Source of the DNA: Microbacterium protaetiae
GTDB taxonomy: Bacteria; Actinomycetota; Actinomycetes; Actinomycetales; Microbacteriaceae
Length of the DNA stretch: 64,000 nt
Direction: 5' to 3'
Assembly: GCF_004135285.1 (NCBI RefSeq)
Contig: NZ_CP035494.1
Span: forward strand, 1,550,001 to 1,614,000
The stretch's first letter is position 1. Every line of letters begins with the position of its first letter. Under the pieces are notes generated by a model, which saw only the letters and a program-made list of their open reading frames with translations, was not told the DNA's origin and did not search any database. Shown piece after piece: positions 1-6,939 of this stretch. The translations under genes were made by a program, and so were the position numbers.

Positions 1-60
1 TGGGCGGGAGCGAACCCGAGCGGCTCGTTCGAGTTGCCTCGCGTGACGGGGAGGGGCTGA
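1..60 (+). CDS. 3' end of an upstream gene cut by the window start
   Basis: The frame starting at base 1 is open and ends in TGA at 58-60. That stop overlaps the ATG of the next gene (TGATG, 58-62), the usual geometry of translational coupling. Only 19 residues are visible, ending PRVTGRG, so the product cannot be named. If the next two genes are SUKH-type immunity proteins, this could be the tail of the partner effector, but that is inference from position only. Confidence 0.35.
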   Translation, partial: WAGANPSGSFELPRVTGRG

Positions 61-479
61 TGGCGGGGTTCCACGTAATGCCGATAGGCGAGCGAATCGC
101 AGAATTTCAGGCAGTGATGCCGTCTGGCTTTCGTGCACCCGCGCGGTTTCTCGTGCTCTTGCGCGAGCCTGCGTTGGTCGATATTTACCCATGGCGTTGG
201 CTCTATCCGTATCGAGGCCATGAAGGCTCGTGGTCGAAGACAATCAGGGCGCAGTATCCCTCGCGGGCACTCGTGCCCTTTGCAAAACACGATCTCAATG
301 ACGACGTCTTCTGCTTCGACGGGACCGACACGACGGGCAACCCACGCGTGTACATCGTGCACACATTCGCGTCACCCGGCTGGGAAGACCGCGGCTACTG
401 GGATGACTTCGATGTGTTCATGGAGGCAGCAGAAGAAGAACACGCCGAGTGGTTGCGCGAAGAAGCGAAAGACGAGTGA
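60..479 (+). CDS. SUKH (SMI1/KNR4)-like protein, copy 1
   Basis: A 139-residue soluble acidic protein with no signal peptide or membrane segment. It has a GAGGGG ribosome site just before the ATG, which overlaps the upstream stop. The second half carries the block VPFAK..DDVFCFDGTD....PRVYIVHTFASPGW.....YWDDFD.F. This pattern of an acidic residue pair, a glycine turn, a beta-strand and an aromatic/acidic tail resembles SUKH proteins, many of which are immunity proteins of polymorphic toxin systems. The next gene repeats this block almost exactly, so the two are paralogues from a local duplication. The SUKH assignment is by eye, and a family-level name is the most that can be defended. Confidence 0.6.
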   Translation: MAGFHVMPIGERIAEFQAVMPSGFRAPARFLVLLREPALVDIYPWRWLYPYRGHEGSWSKTIRAQYPSRALVPFAKHDLNDDVFCFDGTDTTGNPRVYIVHTFASPGWEDRGYWDDFDVFMEAAEEEHAEWLREEAKDE

Positions 480-484
480 CGACG

Positions 485-943
485 ATGAAGCCACCGCCAG
501 AGCGCTCCGCGATGAGCGAGAGACTGAAAACATTCACCGCCCTATGCCCTCCGGGCCTTACTCTGCCGGCGAGCTTCGATGCAATCCTTCGACAAGAAGA
601 ACCGCCCGACATCGAACCATGGGAGTGGCTCTTCGAATATCACGAGTGGCTGCAGTTCTGGGTGCAGACCATCAAAGAGCAGTACCCGGCGCGGCCTCCC
701 TTGATTCCATTCGCCAAGAACGGCGGCAGCGACGACGTCTTCTGCTTCGACGGTACCGACACGGCAGGCAACCCGCGGGTGTATATCGTGCACACCTTCG
801 CAAGCCCCGGTTGGGAGAACCGCGGCTATTGGGATGACTTCGACGACTTCATGGAAGAGGCCGAAGAGGTGAACGCCGAGTGGGTGCGAGACGAAGAAGA
901 GTACAGGCAGCAGCAAGCGAAGGACGAAGCCGATGACCAATGA
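485..943 (+). CDS. SUKH (SMI1/KNR4)-like protein, copy 2
   Basis: A 152-residue paralogue of the gene at 60-479. The shared core is DDVFCFDGTDTAGNPRVYIV followed by HTFASPGWENRGYWDDFD; the N-terminal thirds differ strongly. ATG 485 is taken as the start because it lies 5 bases after the previous stop; ATG 512 is an alternative, and a longer reading would overlap copy 1. The end overlaps the start of kptA by 11 bases, so the three genes look like one translationally coupled unit. The C-terminal tail is highly charged (EEEYRQQQAKDEADD). Paired divergent SUKH genes are typical of immunity cassettes, but no toxin is visible here. Confidence 0.6.
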   Translation: MKPPPERSAMSERLKTFTALCPPGLTLPASFDAILRQEEPPDIEPWEWLFEYHEWLQFWVQTIKEQYPARPPLIPFAKNGGSDDVFCFDGTDTAGNPRVYIVHTFASPGWENRGYWDDFDDFMEEAEEVNAEWVRDEEEYRQQQAKDEADDQ

Positions 944-1234
944 CGTGACGCTGAGCAAGACGATGTCGCACGCGCTCCGCCATGCTCCCGAAGAGTACGG
1001 ACTGCTGTTGGATGCCGCTGGCTGGGCGGACCTCGAGAAGGTTCGCGAGGCCGTCGCGAAAGCCCTGCACACGCCGATCACGATCGATGACATCGAGCGG
1101 GTCGTCGCCGAATCGCCGAAGCGTCGTTTCGAGTCCGACGGCGTCTCTATCCGCGCCGCCTACGGCCACTCGATCGACGGACGCATCGAGCATCCCGTCG
1201 CAACGGAGGCTCCCGCACAGCTGTTCCATGCGAC
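921..1234 (+). repeat. 314-bp direct repeat, left copy (kptA 5' part)
   Basis: Bases 921-1234 recur at 3765-4078 in the same orientation, offset 2844. I see one mismatch (C at 1135, A at 3979; Ser to Tyr). The repeat starts 12 bases before the kptA start codon, so it includes the ribosome site, and stops abruptly inside codon 101. Confidence 0.95.
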
Positions 1235-1499
1235 GGCACCGAGCGTGTTGCCCGCCATCCGCACCGAGGGCTTGCGGGCGATGGGACGGCAGTACGTGCA
1301 CCTTGCCGTCGACCGCGACGTGGCTCTCCGGGTCGGGAAGCGCAAGGCCTCCAACCCTGTCCTGCTCACGATCGAGGCCGCGAGGTTCCGTGCCGACGGG
1401 CATCCCCTCTTCGCGGCGGGACCGTACATCTTTCTCGCCGATGGCGTGGCGCCCGAGTACCTTTCTGAGGAGCCGGGCGCGGCAACCTCATACGGGTAG
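933..1499 (+). CDS. kptA: RNA 2'-phosphotransferase (Tpt1/KptA family)
   Basis: A 188-residue protein of normal KptA length. Family landmarks are in order: LSKTMSHALRHAP with GLLLDAAGW (N-terminal winged-helix-like lobe), SIRAAYGHSI, LFHAT (NAD-binding ART-fold start), and GRQYVHLAVDRDVALRVGKR. Known Tpt1/KptA enzymes transfer an internal RNA 2'-phosphate to NAD+, giving ADP-ribose 1'',2''-cyclic phosphate. In bacteria lacking tRNA splicing the physiological substrate is unclear. An AAGGACG ribosome site lies inside the end of the preceding SUKH-like gene, which it overlaps by 11 bases. A truncated near-identical copy lies 2.8 kb downstream. The link to the SUKH-like genes suggests a role in RNA damage or toxin response, which is inference. 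Confidence 0.88.
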   Translation: MTNDVTLSKTMSHALRHAPEEYGLLLDAAGWADLEKVREAVAKALHTPITIDDIERVVAESPKRRFESDGVSIRAAYGHSIDGRIEHPVATEAPAQLFHATAPSVLPAIRTEGLRAMGRQYVHLAVDRDVALRVGKRKASNPVLLTIEAARFRADGHPLFAAGPYIFLADGVAPEYLSEEPGAATSYG

Positions 1500-1528
1500 C
1501 GCGCGACGGAGCCGCGGCATCCCGCCTC

Positions 1529-2170
1529 TCATTCGTCGCCGAGAACAATGCCTTTCAGCTCGCGCAGGGACTGGATGCGGTGGGTCGCCCGCGAGAAATC
1601 CTGTGTCTTCGTGAACTCGTTGTGCACGACGGCGCAGTCGATCCCCGCGGCGACCGCAGAACTCAGACCCCGTGACGAGTCTTCGACGACGAGCGTCTCG
1701 GCCGCCGTCGCGCCGAAACGCCGCAGCCCGGCCAGATAGGGCTCGGCGTCGGGCTTGGCGCGCTCGTAGTTCTCGCGGGTGAGGACGAACTCCATGAACG
1801 GCACGATCTGACGCTTCTCGTGGATGAGGTCGAAGTCCGTGCGCTTCGACGTCGTGACGATGGCCATGCGCGCGTGCTCTGCAAGCTCGGCAAGCGTCTC
1901 GATGACGCCGGGGATCTCGATGTCTTCGGTCCGCAGGTATTCCTGGTAGTAGTCATTGCGACGGCGGCGCAACCGATCCAGGGTCTCGTCATCGACTCCG
2001 GCGGCTCGCGCGCGGTGCCACGTGCCCAGACCCAGGCTCATGTCGTGCAGGTACGAGTCCAGATCAACCGACACGCCCACCTCAGCAAGGGCGCGCTGAC
2101 CCGCGCGAAAGTACCAGGGCTCGGTATCGACGAGGACCCCGTCGTGGTCGAGGAGAACGAACTTCTTCAC
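1529..2170 (-). CDS. HAD-superfamily hydrolase (beta-phosphoglucomutase-like)
   Basis: 213 residues counted from the GTG at 2170, which places the catalytic DHDGVLVDTEP motif near the N-terminus; an in-frame start at 2194 would add eight residues. HAD landmarks: motif I D-H-D at the N-terminus, motif II TTSK, the conserved lysine in AKPDAEPY, and motif IV VVEDSSRGLSSA. An all-helical cap lies between motifs I and II, as in subclass I enzymes such as phosphoglycolate phosphatase or beta-phosphoglucomutase. The substrate cannot be told from sequence. It lies 43 bases after the AlbA_2-type gene on the same strand and may be cotranscribed with it. Confidence 0.85.
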   Translation of the reverse strand: MKKFVLLDHDGVLVDTEPWYFRAGQRALAEVGVSVDLDSYLHDMSLGLGTWHRARAAGVDDETLDRLRRRRNDYYQEYLRTEDIEIPGVIETLAELAEHARMAIVTTSKRTDFDLIHEKRQIVPFMEFVLTRENYERAKPDAEPYLAGLRRFGATAAETLVVEDSSRGLSSAVAAGIDCAVVHNEFTKTQDFSRATHRIQSLRELKGIVLGDE

Positions 2171-2213
2171 TCGTCGAGTATTCCAGCCGGTCACTCGGCC
2201 CGCAGATTCGCGT

Positions 2214-3638
2214 CTACTCTGCTGGCTCCCACATGGCCCGCGGGTCTTTAGGGGACCTCCCGGTCCACTGGACCAGCCCTTCAGCTCGAAGCGCGTTGAG
2301 TTGCTTGACGAGTGTGGGACGGCTGAGGCCTGTCAGTTCCAGCAGGTCACCGGTTCCCAACGGCTGGTGGGTCGCCCGGAGGGCGCTGAGCGTATCGGAC
2401 GCTCCTCGAGGGAGCCGCTGCAGAACGTCCTCAGGGAGGCGCGACTGGGCCGAGAGTGTGAGCGTGACGGACCCGGTGCCTTGTCTGTACGCCGGGTCAG
2501 TGAGGCCTCGATCGCGCATCTCCTCGAACATGCGGCGAATGCCCTCACCCAGCTCCCGCGTGATCCGGAGGTCTGTGCACACTCGCGCTATGCGCGGATT
2601 CCTCGCATAGCGGCTGATGTCGAGTGGCCGTGTCGGATCGGCCAGACCGGGGAACCGCCCGGGGCTAGTGATCTCGATGCGGTCCGGGAAGATCTCCACA
2701 CGCACGTGGTCGCCAGCCAGACTGTAGGAGCGGTGGACGACAGCATTGACGAGCCCCTCCATCCACGCGTCGGGAGGGACGACGGGCTCATCTACGAAGG
2801 TGCCACCCAACAGTCGAGTTCGCCGAGGCTGCCAGGCATCGATCAGCGAACGTGCGCGACCGATTGCCGTCGGGATGGGACCTTCGACGCGCTCATCGAA
2901 ACCAGCCTCAACATTGAGATTCGCCCCCGATCCCCGGCTTGTGCTGCGATATCGAACGACACGGATGACAGCGTGAGGGAAGCCCTCGGTGGGGTTCGGC
3001 GCGAACAGAAGATACCCGGCCGCGGTGACATCGCCCGTCGATGCCAGCAGCCCGCGGTTGCGCAGGAGTTGGGTGTTCGTGCCGCTGAAGCCGGCATTCA
3101 GGCGATAGTTCCTCAGAAGAGTGGGGTCCAGGTCTGCAGGCGTCATATTGGAGACGGGGGATCCGTCGAACTGCGCCACCCCGCGGTCGAAGTGCAGTTC
3201 CTGTCGTTGGGCGAACCCAAGCTTCCGCGATTCGTCGCCGACGCGAAGGTAGCAATCCCCGTTCGTCATCTCGTGGACGGCTTCACCGGGCTGCACGTGT
3301 GCGATCAGCAGATTGTCCAGCTCTTGCAAATCGTTGATGCAACCGACGGTGCTGAAATGCGTGCGCACCGGGGGCGAAGTGTGGTCCATGGAGGCCTGGC
3401 GCAGCGCGTTCACCGACTTGGCGTGATTCCGAGTCCCCTCGACAGCGCCGTTGCTGAGACCGATGATCACCGTGCCGCCCTCCGCATTCCCCATTGCGCA
3501 CAGGGTCTTCGCGAGGTCCTTAGGGGCGATGCGCACAGATTTGCGCTCGAACCACTGGTCCTCAGGAAGCGCGAGCAGTTGCGCCGCGCGTTGACGGATA
3601 TCGGCGTTGAGTGCGCGATCGACCTCGTTGGTTGACAT
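2214..3638 (-). CDS. AlbA_2-domain / GHKL-ATPase-fold regulator (Schlafen-type)
   Basis: A 474-residue cytosolic protein. An N-terminal AlbA_2-type domain (about residues 25-140) shows WFERKSVRI followed by AMGNAEGGTVIIGL. The middle/C-terminal part resembles the HATPase_c_4 module of this family, with NAVVHRSYS, EITSPGRFPG and GEGIRRMFEEM. The last 60 residues look like a winged helix (GLSRPTLVKQLNALRAEGLV). Related proteins are annotated as ATP-dependent DNA helicase-like or putative transcriptional regulators; several AlbA_2/Schlafen-like proteins act in RNA or phage defence. The start codon lies inside a perfect palindrome at 3635-3673, suggesting autoregulation. Its exact function is unknown. 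Confidence 0.8.
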   Translation of the reverse strand: MSTNEVDRALNADIRQRAAQLLALPEDQWFERKSVRIAPKDLAKTLCAMGNAEGGTVIIGLSNGAVEGTRNHAKSVNALRQASMDHTSPPVRTHFSTVGCINDLQELDNLLIAHVQPGEAVHEMTNGDCYLRVGDESRKLGFAQRQELHFDRGVAQFDGSPVSNMTPADLDPTLLRNYRLNAGFSGTNTQLLRNRGLLASTGDVTAAGYLLFAPNPTEGFPHAVIRVVRYRSTSRGSGANLNVEAGFDERVEGPIPTAIGRARSLIDAWQPRRTRLLGGTFVDEPVVPPDAWMEGLVNAVVHRSYSLAGDHVRVEIFPDRIEITSPGRFPGLADPTRPLDISRYARNPRIARVCTDLRITRELGEGIRRMFEEMRDRGLTDPAYRQGTGSVTLTLSAQSRLPEDVLQRLPRGASDTLSALRATHQPLGTGDLLELTGLSRPTLVKQLNALRAEGLVQWTGRSPKDPRAMWEPAE

Positions 3639-3673
3639 GAAGCTACTCTAAACTCTTTAGAGTAGCTTCATGT
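3635..3673. promoter_or_regulatory. Perfect 18+18 bp palindrome over the AlbA_2-gene start
   Basis: The left arm ACATGAAGCTACTCTAAA (3635-3652) and right arm TTTAGAGTAGCTTCATGT (3656-3673) are exact reverse complements around the triplet CTC. The left arm contains the start codon (3636-3638, minus strand). It is far longer than chance and sits where an autoregulatory operator or a translation-blocking hairpin would act. Confidence 0.85.
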
Positions 3674-3764
3674 GATCGACGCGCAGTGTCTCGTCGCAGC
3701 CACGCGCGGGGCGCCGTGTGCTGTTCGCGACCGCCACGGAATGGGGCACCCGCGTTCGCTGCCG

Positions 3765-4078
3765 AGGACGAAGCCGATGACCAATGACGTGACGCTGAGC
3801 AAGACGATGTCGCACGCGCTCCGCCATGCTCCCGAAGAGTACGGACTGCTGTTGGATGCCGCTGGCTGGGCGGACCTCGAGAAGGTTCGCGAGGCCGTCG
3901 CGAAAGCCCTGCACACGCCGATCACGATCGATGACATCGAGCGGGTCGTCGCCGAATCGCCGAAGCGTCGTTTCGAGTACGACGGCGTCTCTATCCGCGC
4001 CGCCTACGGCCACTCGATCGACGGACGCATCGAGCATCCCGTCGCAACGGAGGCTCCCGCACAGCTGTTCCATGCGAC
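3765..4078 (+). repeat. 314-bp direct repeat, right copy
   Basis: Second copy of 921-1234, same orientation, one mismatch at 3979. Together the copies flank a 2.5-kb segment holding the kptA 3' end, the HAD gene and the AlbA_2-type gene. No integrase or transposase lies between them, so a simple duplication or recombination event is more likely than an insertion sequence. Confidence 0.95.
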
Positions 4079-4136
4079 CCCACTCGGTGGATCGAGGGAG
4101 CTGAGAAGCCGAACTCCGAAACGCTCGTGCGACTGA
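3777..4136 (+). pseudogene. Truncated second kptA (N-terminal lobe only)
   Basis: From ATG 3777 the first 101 residues equal KptA except one change (Ser to Tyr). After LFHAT the sequence diverges into about 18 unrelated residues (PLGGSRELRSRTPKRSCD) and a stop. The ART-fold NAD-binding lobe, including the GRQYVHL region, is missing, so catalytic activity is not expected. The ribosome site was copied with it, so a 119-residue fragment may be translated. It is either debris or a dominant-negative or RNA-binding form; the first is more likely. Confidence 0.8.
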
Positions 4137-4177
4137 ATGTCACTCAATGGAGTCCACTGCGCACTCGCCGCATGGCG

Positions 4178-4211
4178 CTGAGGCGGACCCTGCTCACGGG
4201 GCCCGCCTCAG
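4178..4211. terminator. Hairpin terminator after the epoxide hydrolase gene
   Basis: Arms CTGAGGCGG (4178-4186) and CCGCCTCAG (4203-4211) are perfect complements, directly downstream (minus-strand sense) of the stop at 4220. No U-tract, as is usual in actinobacteria. The rest of 4137-4219 shows nothing recognisable. Confidence 0.6.
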
Positions 4212-4219
4212 TCATGTGG

Positions 4220-5416
4220 TCAGCGGAGTGCGGAGAAGAACTCTCTGAGGTCCTCCGTCAGCGCCAGGGGTACCTCCATTGCTGCGAAGTGACCGCCCTC
4301 GTCATGCTCCGACCAGTACACGATGTTGCTGTTCTCCCGATCAGCGAACGCCCGGATCGTGCGGAAGTCGTTCGCGAAGACGGAGACGCCCGTCGGCGCA
4401 TCATTCACAACGGCGGGAGCGCTGGGGTCGGTGACTCTGGCGTCTTCGTAGTACTGACGGGCGGCTGATCCAGCCGAATTACTGAACCAGTACAGTGCGA
4501 CGTTCCCGAGCACCTGGTCGCGGCTGAGAAGGTTGCCGTCACCGAACCCGACGATCAGCTCGTTCCACGCGAGGAGTCCGGCTGGCGAGTCGGACAGGGC
4601 GTGAGCCACAGTCTGCGGCCGGGTGGACTGCATCGCAGAGAAACCCGCACGCGCCTGGAAGTTGGCGAGCGTGGCGAGCGACTCATGGTCCTTCTGGCTG
4701 AGCTTCTCGAACTCTGCGGGGTCGCCGGACGGGAAGGAGAACAATTGCAGCACGTGCGTGCCGACCAGACCGATCGGGTTCAGCAGTCCGAACTCGCGAC
4801 CGATGAGCGATCCGCCGTCACCGCCGTGTGCCCCGTAGCGCTCGTATCCGAGCCGCTTCATCAGTGTGTCCCAGGTCGCGGCGATCCGGGCCGATGACCA
4901 CCCTCCTTCGATGAGCGGAGAGCTGAAGCCATAGCCGGGAACCGAGGGGATGACGACATCGAACGCGTCCTCTGCCCGACCGCCATGCGCCACTGGATCC
5001 GTGAGCGGTCCGATCATGTCCATGAACTCGAGGAACGATCCCGGCCAGCCATGCGTGAGCACGATGGGGAGCGCGTTCTTCTCCTGGGAGCGCACGTGGA
5101 TGAAGTGGATCTGCTGCCCGTCGATCTCTGTGAGGAAGTGGGGGACGGCGTTGATCTTCTCTTCGAGTGCGCGCCAGTCGAACTCGGTGCGCCAGTACTC
5201 GACGAGCTCAGCAACCCACGATGTGGGAACGCCGTATGCCCAATCGTCGCCCGGCGCGGAGGGAGCGAAGCGGGTGCGGAGGAGCCGGTCGTTGAGATCG
5301 TCGATCTCAACCTGCGGGATCGCCACCGTGAACGGACGAACGGACTCGTCGTGCGTCGAGGTCTCGCGGGAACGGACGGTTGTGGTCTGCGGCGTGAACG
5401 CTGTCGTGTGTGTCAT
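4220..5416 (-). CDS. Epoxide hydrolase (EHN + alpha/beta-hydrolase)
   Basis: 398 residues, typical of microsomal-type bacterial epoxide hydrolases. After a 25-residue polar leader, the EHN domain starts at VRPFTVAIPQVEIDDLNDRL. The alpha/beta-hydrolase fold has the oxyanion-hole motif HGWPGS, the nucleophile elbow GGDGGS (Asp nucleophile) and a C-terminal EGGHFAAME carrying the catalytic His. It opens epoxides to diols through an ester intermediate in the cytosol; the natural substrate is unknown. It is divergent from a WYL-domain regulator 61 bases away, a likely regulator. The N-terminal leader may be over-long, and no strong ribosome site precedes the chosen ATG. Confidence 0.88.
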   Translation of the reverse strand: MTHTTAFTPQTTTVRSRETSTHDESVRPFTVAIPQVEIDDLNDRLLRTRFAPSAPGDDWAYGVPTSWVAELVEYWRTEFDWRALEEKINAVPHFLTEIDGQQIHFIHVRSQEKNALPIVLTHGWPGSFLEFMDMIGPLTDPVAHGGRAEDAFDVVIPSVPGYGFSSPLIEGGWSSARIAATWDTLMKRLGYERYGAHGGDGGSLIGREFGLLNPIGLVGTHVLQLFSFPSGDPAEFEKLSQKDHESLATLANFQARAGFSAMQSTRPQTVAHALSDSPAGLLAWNELIVGFGDGNLLSRDQVLGNVALYWFSNSAGSAARQYYEDARVTDPSAPAVVNDAPTGVSVFANDFRTIRAFADRENSNIVYWSEHDEGGHFAAMEVPLALTEDLREFFSALR

Positions 5417-5425
5417 GTGACGAGG

Positions 5426-5440
5426 CTATTTCGGCAATAG
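5426..5440. promoter_or_regulatory. Candidate WYL-regulator operator
   Basis: CTATT-TCGGC-AATAG is a small inverted repeat (5-bp arms) in the 61-bp divergent gap between the epoxide hydrolase and the WYL regulator. It is short, so support is modest and rests on position. Confidence 0.35.
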
Positions 5441-5477
5441 GAACACCTGCTTCCGCTTGTGCTGGCATCCTGAATGA

Positions 5478-6470
5478 ATGTTGGAAACGTCCGCGCGGCT
5501 CTTCCGCCTCCTCTCGCTCCTGCAGTCCAAGCCGCACTGGCCTGGCGCCGAGCTGGCTCAGCGGCTCAACGTGTCGACACGCACTGTTCGCAACGACATC
5601 GAGTGCCTCCGCCGGCTCGGATACCCGGTCGATGCCCGCCATGGTTCCGCCGGTGGCTACCGGCTCAGCGCCGGGGCGAACATGCCGCCGTTGCTCTTCG
5701 ACGATGACGAGGCGGTGGCCACGACCATCGCACTGGCCACAGTCGGGACGAGTCAGATGGCCGGCATGGGCGAGAGCGCTCAACGCGCCCTCGCGAAGTT
5801 GGAACAGGTCATCCCGAGCCACGTGCGCGCCAAAGTCGCCGCTCTCCGCACGGCGACACAGGTTCCGGTGCCGTCGACTCGCGGAGCCGACCCTGCGATC
5901 GTCGACGCGGAGACGCTGACCGCTGTCGCCATGGCGATCCAGGAGCATGAGTGGCTGCGATTCGACTATGTGCGCTTCTCTGCCAACGGCTCCGCCGAGG
6001 AGCCCGCGAGTCGTCGGGTCGAGCCATATCGCCTGGTCAGCTGGCGTGGTCGCTGGTATCTGGTGGCATTCGATCTCGAGCGCGACGATTGGCGCACCTT
6101 CCGCCTCGATCGCATGCAGCCACGCGCTCGCACCTTCCGCCCATTCCCACCTCGCGAACTGCCGGCTGATGCGTCGACTCTTGTGCTGAGAGGAGTCGCC
6201 GGCGCCGGATGGCGTGTGCACGCCAGGATCGTCGTGCACGCGCCGGCTAAGGAGGTCTTGTCGCGCATTGATCCGACAGTCGGCGTTGTGGAGGTCCTCG
6301 ATGAGCACACCTCGGCATTGGCGACAGGTGCGGACGGTTACGAGACGATCGCCGTCTACATCGGGATGCTGGGCCTGGACTTCACGGTGAAGGATCCGCC
6401 CGAACTCGTCGCGCACATCGATCTGCTCGCAGGGCGCTATCGTGCCGCTGTCGAGGCGGCGACGCGGTGA
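5478..6470 (+). CDS. WYL-domain transcriptional regulator (YafY type)
   Basis: 330 residues with the standard architecture. An HTH_11 winged helix covers residues 1-60 (LSLLQ...GAELAQRLNVSTRTVRNDIECLRRLGYPV), a linker follows, then the WYL domain with VEPYRLVSWRGRWYLVAFD and WRTFRLDRM (the W-Y-L signature and ligand arginines), then a C-terminal WCX-like extension. The family binds DNA and senses small ligands or nucleic acids. It is divergent from the epoxide hydrolase and probably controls it. The stop at 6470 is followed by about 100 bases with no gene before the ArsR promoter. Confidence 0.88.
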   Translation: MLETSARLFRLLSLLQSKPHWPGAELAQRLNVSTRTVRNDIECLRRLGYPVDARHGSAGGYRLSAGANMPPLLFDDDEAVATTIALATVGTSQMAGMGESAQRALAKLEQVIPSHVRAKVAALRTATQVPVPSTRGADPAIVDAETLTAVAMAIQEHEWLRFDYVRFSANGSAEEPASRRVEPYRLVSWRGRWYLVAFDLERDDWRTFRLDRMQPRARTFRPFPPRELPADASTLVLRGVAGAGWRVHARIVVHAPAKEVLSRIDPTVGVVEVLDEHTSALATGADGYETIAVYIGMLGLDFTVKDPPELVAHIDLLAGRYRAAVEAATR

Positions 6471-6540
6471 GTGTCACGATCACCGCGACGCACTCTGCGA
6501 ACTCGTCCGTCGAGTGAGTCGTTGCGACACCACCAACCCC

Positions 6541-6569
6541 TTGACGCGGCATCCTGCTTCGCCTAATCT
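6541..6569 (+). promoter_or_regulatory. Promoter of arsR-type gene (leaderless)
   Basis: A -35 box TTGACG (6541-6546), 17-bp spacer, and -10 box TAATCT (6564-6569). Transcription would start about 7 bases on, at or next to the ATG at 6578, so the mRNA should be leaderless. Confidence 0.7.
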
Positions 6570-6586
6570 ACAACCAAATGGTTGTA
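6569..6586. promoter_or_regulatory. ArsR-type operator overlapping the start codon
   Basis: TACAACC-AAAT-GGTTGTA is a perfect 7-bp inverted repeat abutting the -10 box and containing the ATG at 6578. Position and form fit autorepression by the encoded ArsR-family protein. Confidence 0.65.
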
Positions 6587-6925
6587 CAAAATGAACTCAG
6601 CGACGACGACGTCGACCGGATCTTCCGGGCCCTCGCCGATGCGACCAGGCGCGACATCCTGCGGCGCACCGTCACCGACGAACAGTCGGTGTCGGCACTG
6701 GCCGCCGACTATGACATGTCGTTCGCCGCCGTGCAGAAGCACGTCGCCGTTCTCGAAGCGGCGCACTTGATCGTCAAGCGCGCCGAAGGCAGGGAGCGGC
6801 TCGTGCGGGCCGATCCCGCCGTCATCGCCCGCGCCCAGCACCTGCTGGAGCGCTACCAAGACCTGTGGCGCGGCCGCATCGACCGGCTCGACGCGCTGCT
6901 GGCCGAAGACCGAGAAAGCACCTGA
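6578..6925 (+). CDS. ArsR-family transcriptional regulator
   Basis: 115 residues. A winged helix-turn-helix occupies most of the protein: DRIFRALADATRRDILRR, then SVSALAADYDMSFAAVQKHVAVLEAA, typical of the ArsR subgroup paired with AHSA1/SRPBCC proteins. No metal-binding cysteine motif (CxC) is present, so it probably senses something other than thiophilic metals. There is no Shine-Dalgarno; the promoter places the transcription start at the ATG. It is followed 14 bases later by the double AHSA1 gene, a very common pairing. Confidence 0.88.
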   Translation: MVVQNELSDDDVDRIFRALADATRRDILRRTVTDEQSVSALAADYDMSFAAVQKHVAVLEAAHLIVKRAEGRERLVRADPAVIARAQHLLERYQDLWRGRIDRLDALLAEDREST

Positions 6926-6939
6926 CAAGAGGAATGATC

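Noticed and set aside
2301..3635. Long plus-strand frame opposite the AlbA_2-type gene
   Set aside because: It mirrors the real gene; its translation has no family motifs while the minus strand has AlbA_2 and GHKL-type motifs.
921..4078. Insertion-sequence or prophage attachment repeats
   Set aside because: The repeat is a coding segment of kptA and no transposase or integrase lies between or near the copies.
5307..6416. 369-codon minus-strand frame over the WYL regulator
   Set aside because: No recognisable motifs; the plus strand encodes a clear HTH-WYL protein.
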